64,000 bases of DNA from Actinoplanes regularis. Lineage in GTDB: Bacteria; Actinomycetota; Actinomycetes; Mycobacteriales; Micromonosporaceae. The position numbers and the translations under genes are program-made. Shown here piece after piece: positions 32,059 to 40,601 of this stretch (the stretch's first letter is position 1; each line of letters begins with the position of its first letter). The notes beneath the pieces are model-generated. The model was not told where the DNA came from, did not search any database, and worked only from the letters and a program-made list of their open reading frames with translations. The DNA lies in assembly GCF_900188005.1 (NCBI RefSeq), contig NZ_FZNR01000001.1:310001-374000 (forward strand), in the 5' to 3' direction.

Positions 32059-33126
32059 ATGCAGCTGCCGATCCAGCACCCGGTCAAGCCGATGCTCGCC
32101 AAACCCGTCGCGGAGATCCCACCGGGGCAGATCTACGAGCCGAAGTGGGACGGGTTCCGGTCGATCATCTTCCGGGACGGCGACGAGGTGGAGATCGGCA
32201 GCCGGAACGAGAAGCCGATGACCCGCTACTTCCCCGAGGTCGTGCGGGCGGTGCTGGCCAACTTCCCGGAGCGGGCGGTGATCGACGGCGAGGTGATCGT
32301 CGCCGACACCGGGCGCAACACCCTCGACTTCGAGGCCCTGCAGCAGCGGATCCACCCCGCGGCCAGCCGCGTCAAGCTGCTCTCCGAGCAGACCCCGGCG
32401 GGCTTCGTCGCCTTCGACCTGCTCGCGCTCGGCGACGAGGACCTGACCCTGCTGCCCTTCGGGGAGCGGCGGGAACGCCTGGTGCGGGCGCTGGCCGGGG
32501 CCGAGCCTCCGGTGTACGTCACCCCGGCCACCGACGACCTGGCCACCGCCCGGCGATGGTTCGAGCAGTTCGAGGGCGCCGGGCTGGACGGCCTGATCGC
32601 CAAGGGCCCGGAGCTGACCTACCAGCCGGACAAACGGGTGATGTTCAAGATCAAGCACAAGCGCACCGCGGATTGCGTGGTGGCCGGCTACCGCGTGCAC
32701 AAGTCGGCCGAGAACCGGATCGGCTCGCTGCTGCTCGGCCTCTACGACGAGCGGGACGTGCTGGCCTCGGTCGGGGTGATCGGCTCGTTCCCGATGAAGG
32801 TGCGCGAGGAGCTGTTCGAGGAGTTGCAGCCGCTGGTCACCGGGTTCGAGGGCCATCCCTGGGACTGGGCCGCGCACGCGCAGGGCGAGCGCACCCCGCG
32901 CAAGAACGAGACGAGTCGCTGGAACAGCGGCAAGGACCTGTCGTTCACCCCGCTGCGCCCGGAGCGCGTGGTCGAGGTCCGCTACGACTACATGGAGGGT
33001 GTCCGGTTCCGGCACACCGCCCAGTTCGAGCGCTGGCGGCCCGACCGCGAGCCCCGGACCTGCACGTATGAGCAGCTGGAACGCCCGGTGAGCTTCGATC
33101 TGGCCGAGGTGCTCACCAGCCGCTGA
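32059..33126 (+). CDS. ligC: ATP-dependent DNA ligase, LigC type
   Basis: The 355-residue ligase has the adenylation motif EPKWDGFR (lysine nucleophile, about residue 30), RNEKPMTRYFP (motif Ia region), DGEVIV (motif III), FDLLALG, DGLIAKG (motif IV) and FKIKHKR (motif V), followed by an OB domain. It lacks the polymerase and nuclease domains of LigD, so it matches mycobacterial LigC, which works in excision repair. A primase-polymerase of the LigD family lies 2 kb downstream on the other strand, as LigC's usual partner. ATG 32059 follows CAGACT by 6 nt. Confidence 0.9.
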   Translation: MQLPIQHPVKPMLAKPVAEIPPGQIYEPKWDGFRSIIFRDGDEVEIGSRNEKPMTRYFPEVVRAVLANFPERAVIDGEVIVADTGRNTLDFEALQQRIHPAASRVKLLSEQTPAGFVAFDLLALGDEDLTLLPFGERRERLVRALAGAEPPVYVTPATDDLATARRWFEQFEGAGLDGLIAKGPELTYQPDKRVMFKIKHKRTADCVVAGYRVHKSAENRIGSLLLGLYDERDVLASVGVIGSFPMKVREELFEELQPLVTGFEGHPWDWAAHAQGERTPRKNETSRWNSGKDLSFTPLRPERVVEVRYDYMEGVRFRHTAQFERWRPDREPRTCTYEQLERPVSFDLAEVLTSR

Positions 33127-33183
33127 GCGCCGGGCTCCGGACGACCGGCTAGCCTGGGTGCCCAGCCGTGGAAAGGTCGCCCC

Positions 33184-34755
33184 GTGCCCCGTCGATCACG
33201 TTCGGCCATCGCCCTGCTCGCCGTGATGGTCATGACCACCGGGGGCTGCACCGTGCCCGCGTTCGCGCCGAAGGGCGCGGGTGATCCGGCCACCTCATCG
33301 GACGGGGTGCCGGCCGCCGCCTCGACGCTCGGCGCGCCGGCGCAGTGGTCCCCCTGCTCCGGGGTGCCGGAGAAGCTGGTCGGCCGCGGTGCGGCGGGGA
33401 TGAGCTACGACTGCGCCACGGTCGCGGTGCCGCGCGACTGGTCGCGGCCGAAGAACGGGCAGACGTACGACATCTCGATGATCCGTGTCCACTCCAAGTC
33501 GCAGCGCAACCGGATCGGCTCGCTCCTGCTCAACCCCGGCGGCCCGGGCGGCTCCGGCATCGACCTCGCCGTCTACCTCTCGTTCGGGCAGAGCCTGGGC
33601 GGCCTGCCCAAGGAGATCACCGACCGGTTCGACCTCGTCGGCTTCGACCCGCGCGGGGTGGGCCGTTCCAGCCCGCTCAAGTGCATCAGCGACAGCGACC
33701 AGGACGCCAGCTTCGCCGCCGACCCGGACCCGGTCAGTCAGGCGGAGTTCGACGAGGTCGTGGCGCTGAACAAGCGGATCGCCGACGGCTGCGGCCAGAA
33801 GTACGGCGACCAGTTGCCGAACTTCTCCACCGAGCAGGCGGCCCATGACATGGACGCGCTGCGCATCGCGGTGGGTGACAGCAAGCTGAGCTACCTGGGC
33901 TTCTCCTACGGCACCCTGCTCGGCGCGACGTACGCGCAGCTCTTCCCGCAGAACATCCGGGCCCTGGTGCTGGACGGCGCGGTCGATCCCACGGAGAGCT
34001 ACGTGCAGGGGTCGGAGAGCCAGGCCAAGGGCTTCGAGCGGGCGTTCGGCAACTTCACCACGTGGTGCAAGGCGAACGCCGGCAAGTGCCCGGTCTCGGC
34101 CGACCCGCGCAAGGCGGTGACCGACGCGCTGGCCAAGGCCGAGTCCTCCCCGGTGAAGTACCGGGACGGGCGCGAGGCCACCTCGGGCTGGGTCTTCGTC
34201 GGGCTGATCTCGTCGCTCTACACCGAATCCGGCTGGAGCAGCCTGGCGCAGGCGATCGCCGACCTGGCGGACGGCGACGCCAAGGGCATCCTGGACCTCG
34301 CCGACCAGTACGCCGAGCGCGAGCGGGACGGCAGCTACTCCAACCTGTTCGACGCCAACCTCGCGGTGAACTGCGCGGACACCGACGGGGCGCCGACCGT
34401 CGCCGAGGTTCGCAAGCTGCAGTCCGAGTGGCGGAAGAAGTACCCGGTCTTCGGCGCCCCGCTGGCGCTGGGCATGCTGCCGTGCACGTACTGGCCGGGC
34501 AAACGGGACCCGTTCCCGGCCGGCAAGGCGAACGGGGCACCGCCGATCGTCGTGGTCGGCACGACCGGCGACCCGGCCACGCCCTACGAGAACACCGCGG
34601 ACCTGGCGAGCATGCTGGGCAGCGGGCACGTGCTGACCTGGGAGGGCGAGGGCCACACGGCGTACCCGTCGACCGACTGCATCGTGTCGGCCGTGGACGG
34701 TTACCTCATCGATCTGACAGTGCCGAAAGCCGGCCTGCGCTGTCCGATCAAGTGA
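33184..34755 (+). CDS. TAP-like alpha/beta-hydrolase lipoprotein (secreted tripeptidyl-aminopeptidase type)
   Basis: The 523-residue protein has a lipoprotein signal ending at TTGGC (about residue 22), the oxyanion motif LLNPGGPGGSGID, FDPRGVGRSSP, the nucleophile GFSYGTLLG, the acid VVVGTTGDPATPYEN and the histidine GEGHTAYP, followed by a TAP-like C-terminal lid. Streptomyces homologues are tripeptidyl aminopeptidases that act outside the cell. GTG 33184 has GGAAAGG about 8 nt upstream, and a TAGCCT -10 box sits near 33151. It lies between ligC and a GNAT gene without obvious functional link. Confidence 0.9.
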   Translation: MPRRSRSAIALLAVMVMTTGGCTVPAFAPKGAGDPATSSDGVPAAASTLGAPAQWSPCSGVPEKLVGRGAAGMSYDCATVAVPRDWSRPKNGQTYDISMIRVHSKSQRNRIGSLLLNPGGPGGSGIDLAVYLSFGQSLGGLPKEITDRFDLVGFDPRGVGRSSPLKCISDSDQDASFAADPDPVSQAEFDEVVALNKRIADGCGQKYGDQLPNFSTEQAAHDMDALRIAVGDSKLSYLGFSYGTLLGATYAQLFPQNIRALVLDGAVDPTESYVQGSESQAKGFERAFGNFTTWCKANAGKCPVSADPRKAVTDALAKAESSPVKYRDGREATSGWVFVGLISSLYTESGWSSLAQAIADLADGDAKGILDLADQYAERERDGSYSNLFDANLAVNCADTDGAPTVAEVRKLQSEWRKKYPVFGAPLALGMLPCTYWPGKRDPFPAGKANGAPPIVVVGTTGDPATPYENTADLASMLGSGHVLTWEGEGHTAYPSTDCIVSAVDGYLIDLTVPKAGLRCPIK

Positions 34756-34774
34756 CGCTGCCAAGATAGCGATC

Positions 34775-35230
34775 ATGGAATTTCGAGTCGCCACCGTCAC
34801 CGACGTCCCGGCCGTGCTGGCCCTGCTCGCCGACGACGCGATCACCCGGGAACGTGGATACGGCGAGGTTCCGACCGGGCTCGAGCCGACGATCCGGGCC
34901 GCCTTCGAGGCGATCGAGGCCGATCCGAACAACGAGCTGATCGTGGCGGTCGAGGACGGTGTGGTCGTCGGCAGCTGCCAGCTCACCTGGATCCCGGGGC
35001 TGAGCCGTGGCGGCGGGTGGCGGCTGCTGGTCGAGGCGGTCCGGATCCACGCCGACCGGCGCGGGCGCGGGCTCGGCGCGGAGATGATGCACTGGGCGAT
35101 CGAGCGGGCCCGGCAGCGCGGTTGCCGGATGGTCCAGCTGACCACGGACAAGCGGCGCACCGACGCGCACCGCTTCTACGAGCGGCTGGGCTTCGTCGCC
35201 TCGCACGAGGGCATGAAGCTCACTCTCTGA
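34775..35230 (+). CDS. GNAT-family N-acetyltransferase
   Basis: The 151-residue protein is a single GNAT domain. The acetyl-CoA loop is RRGRGLGAEMMHWAIERA and the C-terminal RFYERLGF is typical of small-molecule or antibiotic acetyltransferases. The substrate cannot be told. It follows the peptidase gene by 19 bp. The last 11 bp overlap the 3' end of the convergent primase-polymerase gene. Confidence 0.88.
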   Translation: MEFRVATVTDVPAVLALLADDAITRERGYGEVPTGLEPTIRAAFEAIEADPNNELIVAVEDGVVVGSCQLTWIPGLSRGGGWRLLVEAVRIHADRRGRGLGAEMMHWAIERARQRGCRMVQLTTDKRRTDAHRFYERLGFVASHEGMKLTL

Positions 35231-36242
35231 CGCGGTCACGGTCCTTGGAGGGCTGGACCCGCTTCGGCTCGCCCGCCATCTTCGGATGCTCCGGCGGGTA
35301 CGGCATGTCCCCCAGCCCGGCCTTCTCGTCCCGCTCCACCCACTCCAGCAGCGGCGTCAGGTCGTGCGCGAGGTCGTCGATCCCGGCGTGCGGGTCCCCG
35401 ATCTCGCCGATCCGCTTCGGCACCGTCCGCAGGTCGAAGTCGTCGGGCTCGACCCGGGTCAGCTCGTCCCAGGTGACCGGCGTGGAGACGGTGGCCCGGG
35501 GATTGGCCCGCAACGAGTACGCGCAGGCGATGGTCCGGTCCCGGGCCATCTGGTTGAAGTCCAGGAACACTTTCTGGCCGCGCTCCTCCTTCCACCAGGC
35601 GGTGGTGATCCCGGCGGGGTTGCGCCGCTCCACCTCGCGGGCCAGCGCGATCGCGGCCCGGCGCACCTGCACGAAGTCCCAGTGGGGCGCGATCCGGACG
35701 TAGACGTGCACGCCCCGGCCGCCGGACGTCTTGGGGTAACCCACCCAGCCGAGCTCGTCGAGCACCTCGTGCACCACCTCGGCGGCGGCGGTCACGTCCC
35801 CGAAGTTCAGCCCCGGCTGCGGGTCGAGGTCGATCCGCAGCTCGTCCGGGTTGTCCGGGGTGGACCCGCGGACCGGCCACGGGTGGAACACCACGGTCCC
35901 CATCTGCGCGGCCCATGCCACGTGGGCGAGGTCGGCGGGGCAGAGCTCGTCCGCCGTACGCATGCTCGGGAATTTGATCGTCGCGGTCTTGATCCAGTCC
36001 GGGACGCCGCGGGTGGGGATCCGCTTCTGGAAGAACGCCTCCCCGTCGAGACCGTCCGGGAAGCGTTGCAGGGTGGTGGGCCGGTCGCGCAGCGCGCGCA
36101 GGATGCCGTCGCCGACCGACAGGTAGTACTCGAAGACGTCCCGCTTGGTGTAGCCACGCTCGGCGAAGACGACCTTGTCGGGGCTGCTCAGGCGCACGGT
36201 GTGGCCGGCGATCTGGTGTTCTTCCGCAGCGGCTTTCGGCAT
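35220..36242 (-). CDS. LigD-type primase-polymerase domain protein (Prim-PolC-like)
   Basis: The 340-residue protein is a stand-alone polymerase domain of the LigD family. The metal motif ELRIDLDPQPG and the histidine motif KTSGGRGVHVYV, plus HTVRLSSPDKVVF at the start, are characteristic. Mycobacterial Prim-PolC works with LigC in filling short gaps and in ribonucleotide insertion, and here the ligC gene is 2 kb away, so they are likely partners. It has no ligase or phosphoesterase domain. The start ATG 36242 is 6 nt after a TAGGGT -10 box on the minus strand. Confidence 0.9.
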   Translation of the reverse strand: MPKAAAEEHQIAGHTVRLSSPDKVVFAERGYTKRDVFEYYLSVGDGILRALRDRPTTLQRFPDGLDGEAFFQKRIPTRGVPDWIKTATIKFPSMRTADELCPADLAHVAWAAQMGTVVFHPWPVRGSTPDNPDELRIDLDPQPGLNFGDVTAAAEVVHEVLDELGWVGYPKTSGGRGVHVYVRIAPHWDFVQVRRAAIALAREVERRNPAGITTAWWKEERGQKVFLDFNQMARDRTIACAYSLRANPRATVSTPVTWDELTRVEPDDFDLRTVPKRIGEIGDPHAGIDDLAHDLTPLLEWVERDEKAGLGDMPYPPEHPKMAGEPKRVQPSKDRDRVRE

Positions 36243-36248
36243 GTCCCG

Positions 36249-36254
36249 ACCCTA
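36249..36254 (-). promoter_or_regulatory. -10 box for a leaderless primase-polymerase transcript
   Basis: Read on the minus strand TAGGGT is followed by 6 nt and the ATG at 36242. The box sits directly beside the terminator of the LPXTG gene. Confidence 0.5.
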
Positions 36255-36265
36255 TGACAAAAGTC

Positions 36266-36296
36266 GAGGGCCACCCGACAAAGCCGGGTGACCCTC
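36266..36296 (-). terminator. Terminator of the LPXTG gene
   Basis: A 12-bp stem (36266-36277 with 36285-36296, one G-U) with a 7-nt loop is followed on the minus strand by CGACTTTTGT, so it should end leftward transcripts. Confidence 0.75.
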
Positions 36297-36318
36297 ACAA
36301 ATCGGACATATATTTAGA

Positions 36319-36894
36319 TCAAGAAACCTTGCGGCGACGGGTGTACCAGAGCGCACCGGCGCCCGCGGTCACGAGCACGGCACCGACGCCGATGGTGGCA
36401 CCCACCGGACCGCCGGTCAGCGGCAGCGAACCGGAGCTGACCTCGCCCTTGGTCGTCGGCGACGGGGTCGCCGTCGCCGGGCTCAGGCTGGGCGGGATCG
36501 AGGCCGCGGCCACCTGCCCGACCGGCAGGCTGGGAGCCGGGCTGCCGTAGCCCTTGTGCCCGCGGGTGGCGCCCGTCGCGGTCTCGCTCGGGGTCACCGC
36601 GGCCGGCGCGGCGGCAGCCGGCGCCGTGGTGGCCGCCGGAGCCGTGGTGGCCGCCGGAGCCGCCGCGGCCGGAGCCTCGGAACCGTAACCGGCCTGTCCA
36701 CGGGTCGGAGCGACCGCGGCCGGAGCCACGGCGCCGTAACCCGCGTGGCCCCGGTCCGGGCTGGCCATGACGGCCGGGTGCCCGGCCTCGACGCCGACAG
36801 CGGCGGCGAGAACCGGGGACGAGACGGCGAGCGCGGCGAAGGCGGTGACGCCGGCCGCGGGGAGGCCCACGGCCAGTCGACGAACAAAGCTCAT
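36319..36894 (-). CDS. LPXTG-anchored surface protein with RGHxGYG repeats
   Basis: The 191-residue protein has a signal peptide (LPAAGVTAFAALAVSSPVLA), an Ala/Pro/Thr-rich body, and a C-terminal sorting signal LPLTG (an LPXTG variant), a hydrophobic helix and RRRK tail. Three short motifs, RGHAGYG, RGQAGYG and RGHKGYG, punctuate the body. A sortase should link it to peptidoglycan, but none is encoded here. ATG 36894 has only a weak GGGA upstream. The role is unknown; Ala-rich spacer content suggests a wall-spanning display protein. Confidence 0.78.
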   Translation of the reverse strand: MSFVRRLAVGLPAAGVTAFAALAVSSPVLAAAVGVEAGHPAVMASPDRGHAGYGAVAPAAVAPTRGQAGYGSEAPAAAAPAATTAPAATTAPAAAAPAAVTPSETATGATRGHKGYGSPAPSLPVGQVAAASIPPSLSPATATPSPTTKGEVSSGSLPLTGGPVGATIGVGAVLVTAGAGALWYTRRRKVS

Positions 36895-36994
36895 GAGGAG
36901 TTCCCGTTCTGTTGCTGTTGAGTACGGTTGCATGGTCGCACGGGAGCTTAGCGGGGAATGCCCGTTTTACCCGAAAAGACCCTCCGGCGCGTCT

Positions 36995-37480
36995 TCAACT
37001 CGGAAGACCACCGAATCGGTGACTTCGCCATAAATGGGACAAAGCAAACACCTTGAGCTCGAACTGCGGGTCCGCGGCGAACAGGCCCCCGCTGTACGGA
37101 GCGTGAAGCTGCACGCTGGCCCCCGAATCGAGGTAGACCGAGACCACGTTGCGCCGGCCCCGGCGCTCCGCGCGCAGGTCGACCACGTGCTTCCAGGCCG
37201 CCTCGCCCTCCCCCAGCAACGACGACGTCCGGATCCCCCGGCTGCCGACCTCGACCCCGGTCCGGCGGCCCGACATGATCCCGATCGCGACGCCGAGCAG
37301 CAGCGGCGCGAACACCAGCAGCGCCCAGGACCAGCCCGGCGGGCTCACCGGCCCCGGCCAGAACAGGGTCGCGATCACCCCCGTCGTGACACTCGCCGCC
37401 GCGCTCAGCGCGCCGAGGTAGAGGCCGTGGCCGAACGCCTGCTGGAAGGTCGGCCGGAACGTCGGGGATGCAGCTTCCAT
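36995..37480 (-). CDS. Two-helix membrane protein with PH-like domain
   Basis: The 161-residue protein has two membrane helices (about 13-35 and 43-65) followed by a ~85-residue beta-rich domain (GVEVGSRGIRTSSLLGEGEAAWKHV, SVYLDSGASVQLHAP) that resembles the bacterial PH-like fold of small actinobacterial membrane proteins. Its function is unknown. The ATG 37480 has only a GAG upstream; a longer frame to 37684 overlaps msrB. It is divergent from msrB with a 73-bp gap and ends 100 bp before the LPXTG gene. Confidence 0.65.
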   Translation of the reverse strand: MEAASPTFRPTFQQAFGHGLYLGALSAAASVTTGVIATLFWPGPVSPPGWSWALLVFAPLLLGVAIGIMSGRRTGVEVGSRGIRTSSLLGEGEAAWKHVVDLRAERRGRRNVVSVYLDSGASVQLHAPYSGGLFAADPQFELKVFALSHLWRSHRFGGLPS

Positions 37481-37540
37481 AGACGGCTCAACGGTTCGAC
37501 GGCGCGCGCCGCCGCACCGCCGGTGCGACGGCTCACGACG

Positions 37541-37546
37541 TACGGT
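37541..37546 (+). promoter_or_regulatory. -10 box for msrB
   Basis: TACGGT is followed by 7 nt and the ATG at 37554, a near-leaderless arrangement. Confidence 0.45.
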
Positions 37547-37553
37547 TGACGGC

Positions 37554-37961
37554 ATGGCAACTGAGGAGACCGCGCTGCCCACCACTGAGGACGAGTGGCG
37601 GATCCGGCTCAACCCGGCCGAGTTCAAAGTGCTCCGCGAGGCGGGCACCGAGCCCCCCTGGAGCGGGGAGTATGTCGAGACCAAGACCGAGGGGATGTAC
37701 CGCTGCCGCGGCTGCGGCGCTGAGCTCTACCCGAGCGACACCAAGTTCGACTCGCACTGCGGCTGGCCGTCGTTCGACGACGCCATCCCGGGCGCGGTCA
37801 AGGAGATCGAGGACCGCACCCTCGGGATGACCCGCGTCGAGATCCGGTGCACGCGCTGCGACGGGCACCTGGGCCACGTGTTCCGGGGCGAGGGCTTCAC
37901 CCCGAAGAACACGCGGCACTGCGTGAACAGCCTGTCGATCAGGCTCGACCCGCGGGACTGA
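37554..37961 (+). CDS. msrB: Peptide-methionine (R)-S-oxide reductase
   Basis: The 135-residue MsrB repairs the R form of oxidised methionine. The zinc cysteine pairs CRGCG and CTRCDGHLGHVF, the SHCGWPSF substrate segment and the catalytic Cys in RHCVNSLSI are all present, and the length is typical. It is leaderless or nearly so. Its last 23 bp overlap the convergent folA gene. Confidence 0.95.
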   Translation: MATEETALPTTEDEWRIRLNPAEFKVLREAGTEPPWSGEYVETKTEGMYRCRGCGAELYPSDTKFDSHCGWPSFDDAIPGAVKEIEDRTLGMTRVEIRCTRCDGHLGHVFRGEGFTPKNTRHCVNSLSIRLDPRD

Positions 37962-38427
37962 TCGGCGACTCGAGGTCCTCGACCAGGAACCGGACGCCGT
38001 TCGACGCGGTCAGCCATCCCGTGGAGGCGGTCACCCGCCACTCCGGGCCGAGCTCCGGGGCGTAGGTGTCACCCGTGACGTCCAGGTCGACGGTCGTCCG
38101 CACGATGTGCCCGGCCCTGGGCAGCAGAGCGGCGTAGACCGCCGCGCCGCCCATCACCCAGAAGTCGTCCCCGGCGATCTCCGCCGGATCGTGGACGACC
38201 TCCGCGCCCTCCGCCGACCAGGACCGGTCCCGGGTGAGCACCACGTTGCGCCGCCCCGGAAGGGGGCGGCGCGGCAACGAGTCCCAGGTGGCGCGGCCCA
38301 TCACCACGGTCGCGCCCATCGTGCGCTCCTTGAAGATCGCCTGCTCGCCCGGGACGTGCCAGGGGATGGCTCCCCCGGCGCCGATCACCCGGTTCCGGGC
38401 CTCGGCCCAGATCATGTGCACGGTCAT
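37939..38427 (-). CDS. folA: Dihydrofolate reductase
   Basis: The 162-residue DHFR regenerates tetrahydrofolate after thymidylate synthesis. It has the NADPH and folate motifs [34 protein letters not shown] and [15 protein letters not shown] 38427 overlaps the thyA stop (ATGA), so it is coupled to thyA, the enzyme that makes its substrate. Its 3' end overlaps msrB on the other strand by 23 bp. Confidence 0.94.
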   Translation of the reverse strand: MTVHMIWAEARNRVIGAGGAIPWHVPGEQAIFKERTMGATVVMGRATWDSLPRRPLPGRRNVVLTRDRSWSAEGAEVVHDPAEIAGDDFWVMGGAAVYAALLPRAGHIVRTTVDLDVTGDTYAPELGPEWRVTASTGWLTASNGVRFLVEDLESPISPAGRA

Positions 38428-39221
38428 ACGGCCACCGGCGCCTTGATCGCCGGGTGGTGGCGGTAGTCGATCAGATGGAAGTCCTCGAAGCGGTGGGAGA
38501 ACAGATCCGGCGCGGGGGCGATCTCCAGTTCGGGGAACGGGTACGCGTCCCGGCTGAGCTGTTCCCGCACCTGCTCGACGTGGTTGTCGTAGATGTGGCA
38601 GTCGCCGCCGACCCAGATGAAGTCACCCGGCATCAGCCCGACCTCGTCGGCGATCATGCGGGTGAGCAGGGCGTACGACGCGATGTTGAACGGCACGCCG
38701 AGGAAGAGGTCGGCGCTGCGCTGGTAGAGCTGGCAGGAGAGCCGGCCGTCGGCGACGTAGAACTGGAACATCGCGTGGCACGGCATCAGCGCCATCTTGC
38801 CCAGATCGCTCACGTTCCAGGCCGAGACCAGCATGCGCCGCGAATCCGGGTTCTTTCGGAGAGTGTCCAGAATCTCGGAGATCTGGTCGATGTTCCCCTC
38901 GGGCGACGGCCAGGACCGCCACTGGTAGCCGTAGACCGGGCCCAACTCCCCGTCCGGGGCGGCCCACTCGTCCCAGATGGTCACACCCTGGTCGCGCAGC
39001 CACTGGACGTTCGTGTCCCCGCGGAGGAACCAGAGCAGCTCGACGGCGATCGACTTGAAGTGCACCCGCTTCGTCGTGACCAGCGGAAACCCCTGGGACA
39101 GGTCGTAGCGCAGGCGCTCACCGAAGAGGCTGCGGGTGCCGGTCCCGGTGCGGTCGCTCTTCGCGGTCCCGGTCTCCAGCACCCGCCGGAGAAGTTCTTC
39201 GTACTGCGTGTCAACGGCCAT
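38424..39221 (-). CDS. thyA: Thymidylate synthase (ThyA type)
   Basis: The 265-residue enzyme methylates dUMP with methylene-tetrahydrofolate. The catalytic-Cys motif [10 protein letters not shown], the dUMP-binding [22 protein letters not shown] and the [10 protein letters not shown] loop are complete, and the length matches the E. coli type. The ATG 39221 is preceded by AAAAGGG 2 nt upstream. It leads the thyA-folA operon. Confidence 0.96.
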   Translation of the reverse strand: MAVDTQYEELLRRVLETGTAKSDRTGTGTRSLFGERLRYDLSQGFPLVTTKRVHFKSIAVELLWFLRGDTNVQWLRDQGVTIWDEWAAPDGELGPVYGYQWRSWPSPEGNIDQISEILDTLRKNPDSRRMLVSAWNVSDLGKMALMPCHAMFQFYVADGRLSCQLYQRSADLFLGVPFNIASYALLTRMIADEVGLMPGDFIWVGGDCHIYDNHVEQVREQLSRDAYPFPELEIAPAPDLFSHRFEDFHLIDYRHHPAIKAPVAV

Positions 39222-39274
39222 GGCCCTTTTCTAACAGACCGCCGTAGACCGCCGGACGCTCCTCCACAAGCGAA

Positions 39275-39280
39275 TACGCT
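39275..39280 (+). promoter_or_regulatory. -10 box fixing the ElaA start
   Basis: TACGCT is followed by 6 nt and ATG 39287. This favours the ATG over the GTG at 39281, which would lie against the box. Confidence 0.5.
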
Positions 39281-39286
39281 GTGCCG

Positions 39287-39736
39287 ATGCACCCGGAACC
39301 ACACGACGAGCCGCGTGTCGCGTCCTTCCGCGACCTCACCACCACCACGCTGTACGAGATCCTCCGCCTGCGCAGCGACGTGTTCGTGGTCGAGCAGCAG
39401 TGCGTCTACCCCGACCTGGACGGTCGCGACACCGAACCCGGCACCCGGCACGTGTGGTTCGCCCGCGACCGGGAGATCCGCGCCTATCTACGGATCCTCG
39501 ACGACCACGGCGTGGAACGGATCGGCCGCGTGGTGACGGCCAAGTCCGCACGGGGCACCGGGCTGGCCGGCCGACTGCTGGAGCACGCCCTGGAAATCAT
39601 CGGCAACCGCCCCAACGTCCTCGACGCCCAGTCATACCTGACCAAGTTCTACACCCGCTACGGCTTCAAACCCACCGGCCCCGAATTCATCGAAGACGGA
39701 ATCCCCCACACCCCCATGCGCCGCCCACCCCACTAA
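39287..39736 (+). CDS. ElaA-type GNAT acetyltransferase
   Basis: The 149-residue protein matches the ElaA subgroup of GNAT enzymes: LYEILRLRSDVFVVEQQCVYPDLDG is the signature, followed by GRVVTAKSARGTGLAGRLLE as the acetyl-CoA loop and YTRYGFKPTGPEFIEDGIPH at the end. Substrates of ElaA are unknown. The ATG 39287 is chosen from the leaderless promoter. Its stop is followed by the long palindromic element B. Confidence 0.87.
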   Translation: MHPEPHDEPRVASFRDLTTTTLYEILRLRSDVFVVEQQCVYPDLDGRDTEPGTRHVWFARDREIRAYLRILDDHGVERIGRVVTAKSARGTGLAGRLLEHALEIIGNRPNVLDAQSYLTKFYTRYGFKPTGPEFIEDGIPHTPMRRPPH

Positions 39737-39761
39737 CAACACCCACCCTTAACCACACCCC

Positions 39762-39902
39762 CGGCGATTGCCGCCGATGAGTTGAGGCCCGGTTTTCCGA
39801 CGGCCGCGGGTTTTGCGGACGTTGGAAAACCGGGCCTCAACTCATCGGTTACAAGGCAATCGCCCGCGGAGCGAAGCGAAGCCAAACCAGCAGAGCTAGC
39901 TA
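39762..39902 (+). repeat. Long palindromic intergenic element, copy B
   Basis: A perfect 25-bp inverted repeat (39774-39798 with 39824-39848, starting CCGATGAGTTGAGGCCCGG) lies inside an outer pair GGCGATTGCC/GGCAATCGCC (39762-39771 with 39856-39865). It is followed by the tail GAGCGAAGCGAAGCC ending in AGCTAG, which resembles the tail of the element at 29.1 kb. It sits between convergent genes and would be a very strong bidirectional terminator. Its last bases include the hemQ stop codon. Confidence 0.7.
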
Positions 39903-40601
39903 AGGCAGCGCCGCAGCCAATTCGCTGATCGAGCGGCGCCGGCCGGTGTAGAACGGCACCTCCTCGCGGACATGCCGGCGCGCCCGGGAGGCCCGCAGGT
40001 CACGCATCAGATCGACGATCCGGTGCAGCTCGTCCGCCTCGAACGCCAGCATCCACTCGTAGTCGCCGAGGGCGAACGACGCGACCGTGTTGGCGCGCAC
40101 GTCCGGGTACCCGCGGGCCATCTGGCCGTGCTCGGCGAGCAGCTCGCGGCGCTCCGCGTCGGGCAGCAGGTACCACTCGTAGGAGCGGACGAACGGGTAG
40201 ACGCAGACGTACGACCGGGCCTCCTCGCCGGCCAGGAACGCCGGCAGGTGGCTCCGGTTGAACTCGGCCGGCCGGTGCAGCGCCATCTGCGACCAGACCG
40301 GGACCAGGTGCCGGCCCAGCACGGTGCGCCGGAACAACGAGTACGCCTCCTGCAGGGCGTCCGGGTCGCCGGAGTGCCACCAGATCATGATGTCCGCGTC
40401 GGCACGCAGCCCGGACACGTCGTAGGTGCCGCGGATCGTCACGTCCTTCGCCGCCAGCTGCTCGAAGAGCGCGTCGACCTCACCGGCCAGGTTGTCGCGC
40501 AACGCCGGCAGCGGGGTGGACACCCGGAAGACCGACCACATCGTGTACCGGATGGTGGCGTTGAGCTCGTTGATCCGAGCCGCGTTGGTCTGCTCGCTCA
40601 T
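39900..40601 (-). CDS. hemQ: Coproheme decarboxylase (HemQ, chlorite-dismutase family)
   Basis: HemQ converts coproheme III to heme b, the last step of the coproporphyrin-dependent pathway of actinobacteria. The 233-residue protein has the family core: [61 protein letters not shown] in parts, and [18 protein letters not shown] 40601 overlaps the cgoX stop (ATGA). It is the last gene of hemE-cgoX-hemQ. Confidence 0.93.
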   Translation of the reverse strand: MSEQTNAARINELNATIRYTMWSVFRVSTPLPALRDNLAGEVDALFEQLAAKDVTIRGTYDVSGLRADADIMIWWHSGDPDALQEAYSLFRRTVLGRHLVPVWSQMALHRPAEFNRSHLPAFLAGEEARSYVCVYPFVRSYEWYLLPDAERRELLAEHGQMARGYPDVRANTVASFALGDYEWMLAFEADELHRIVDLMRDLRASRARRHVREEVPFYTGRRRSISELAAALP

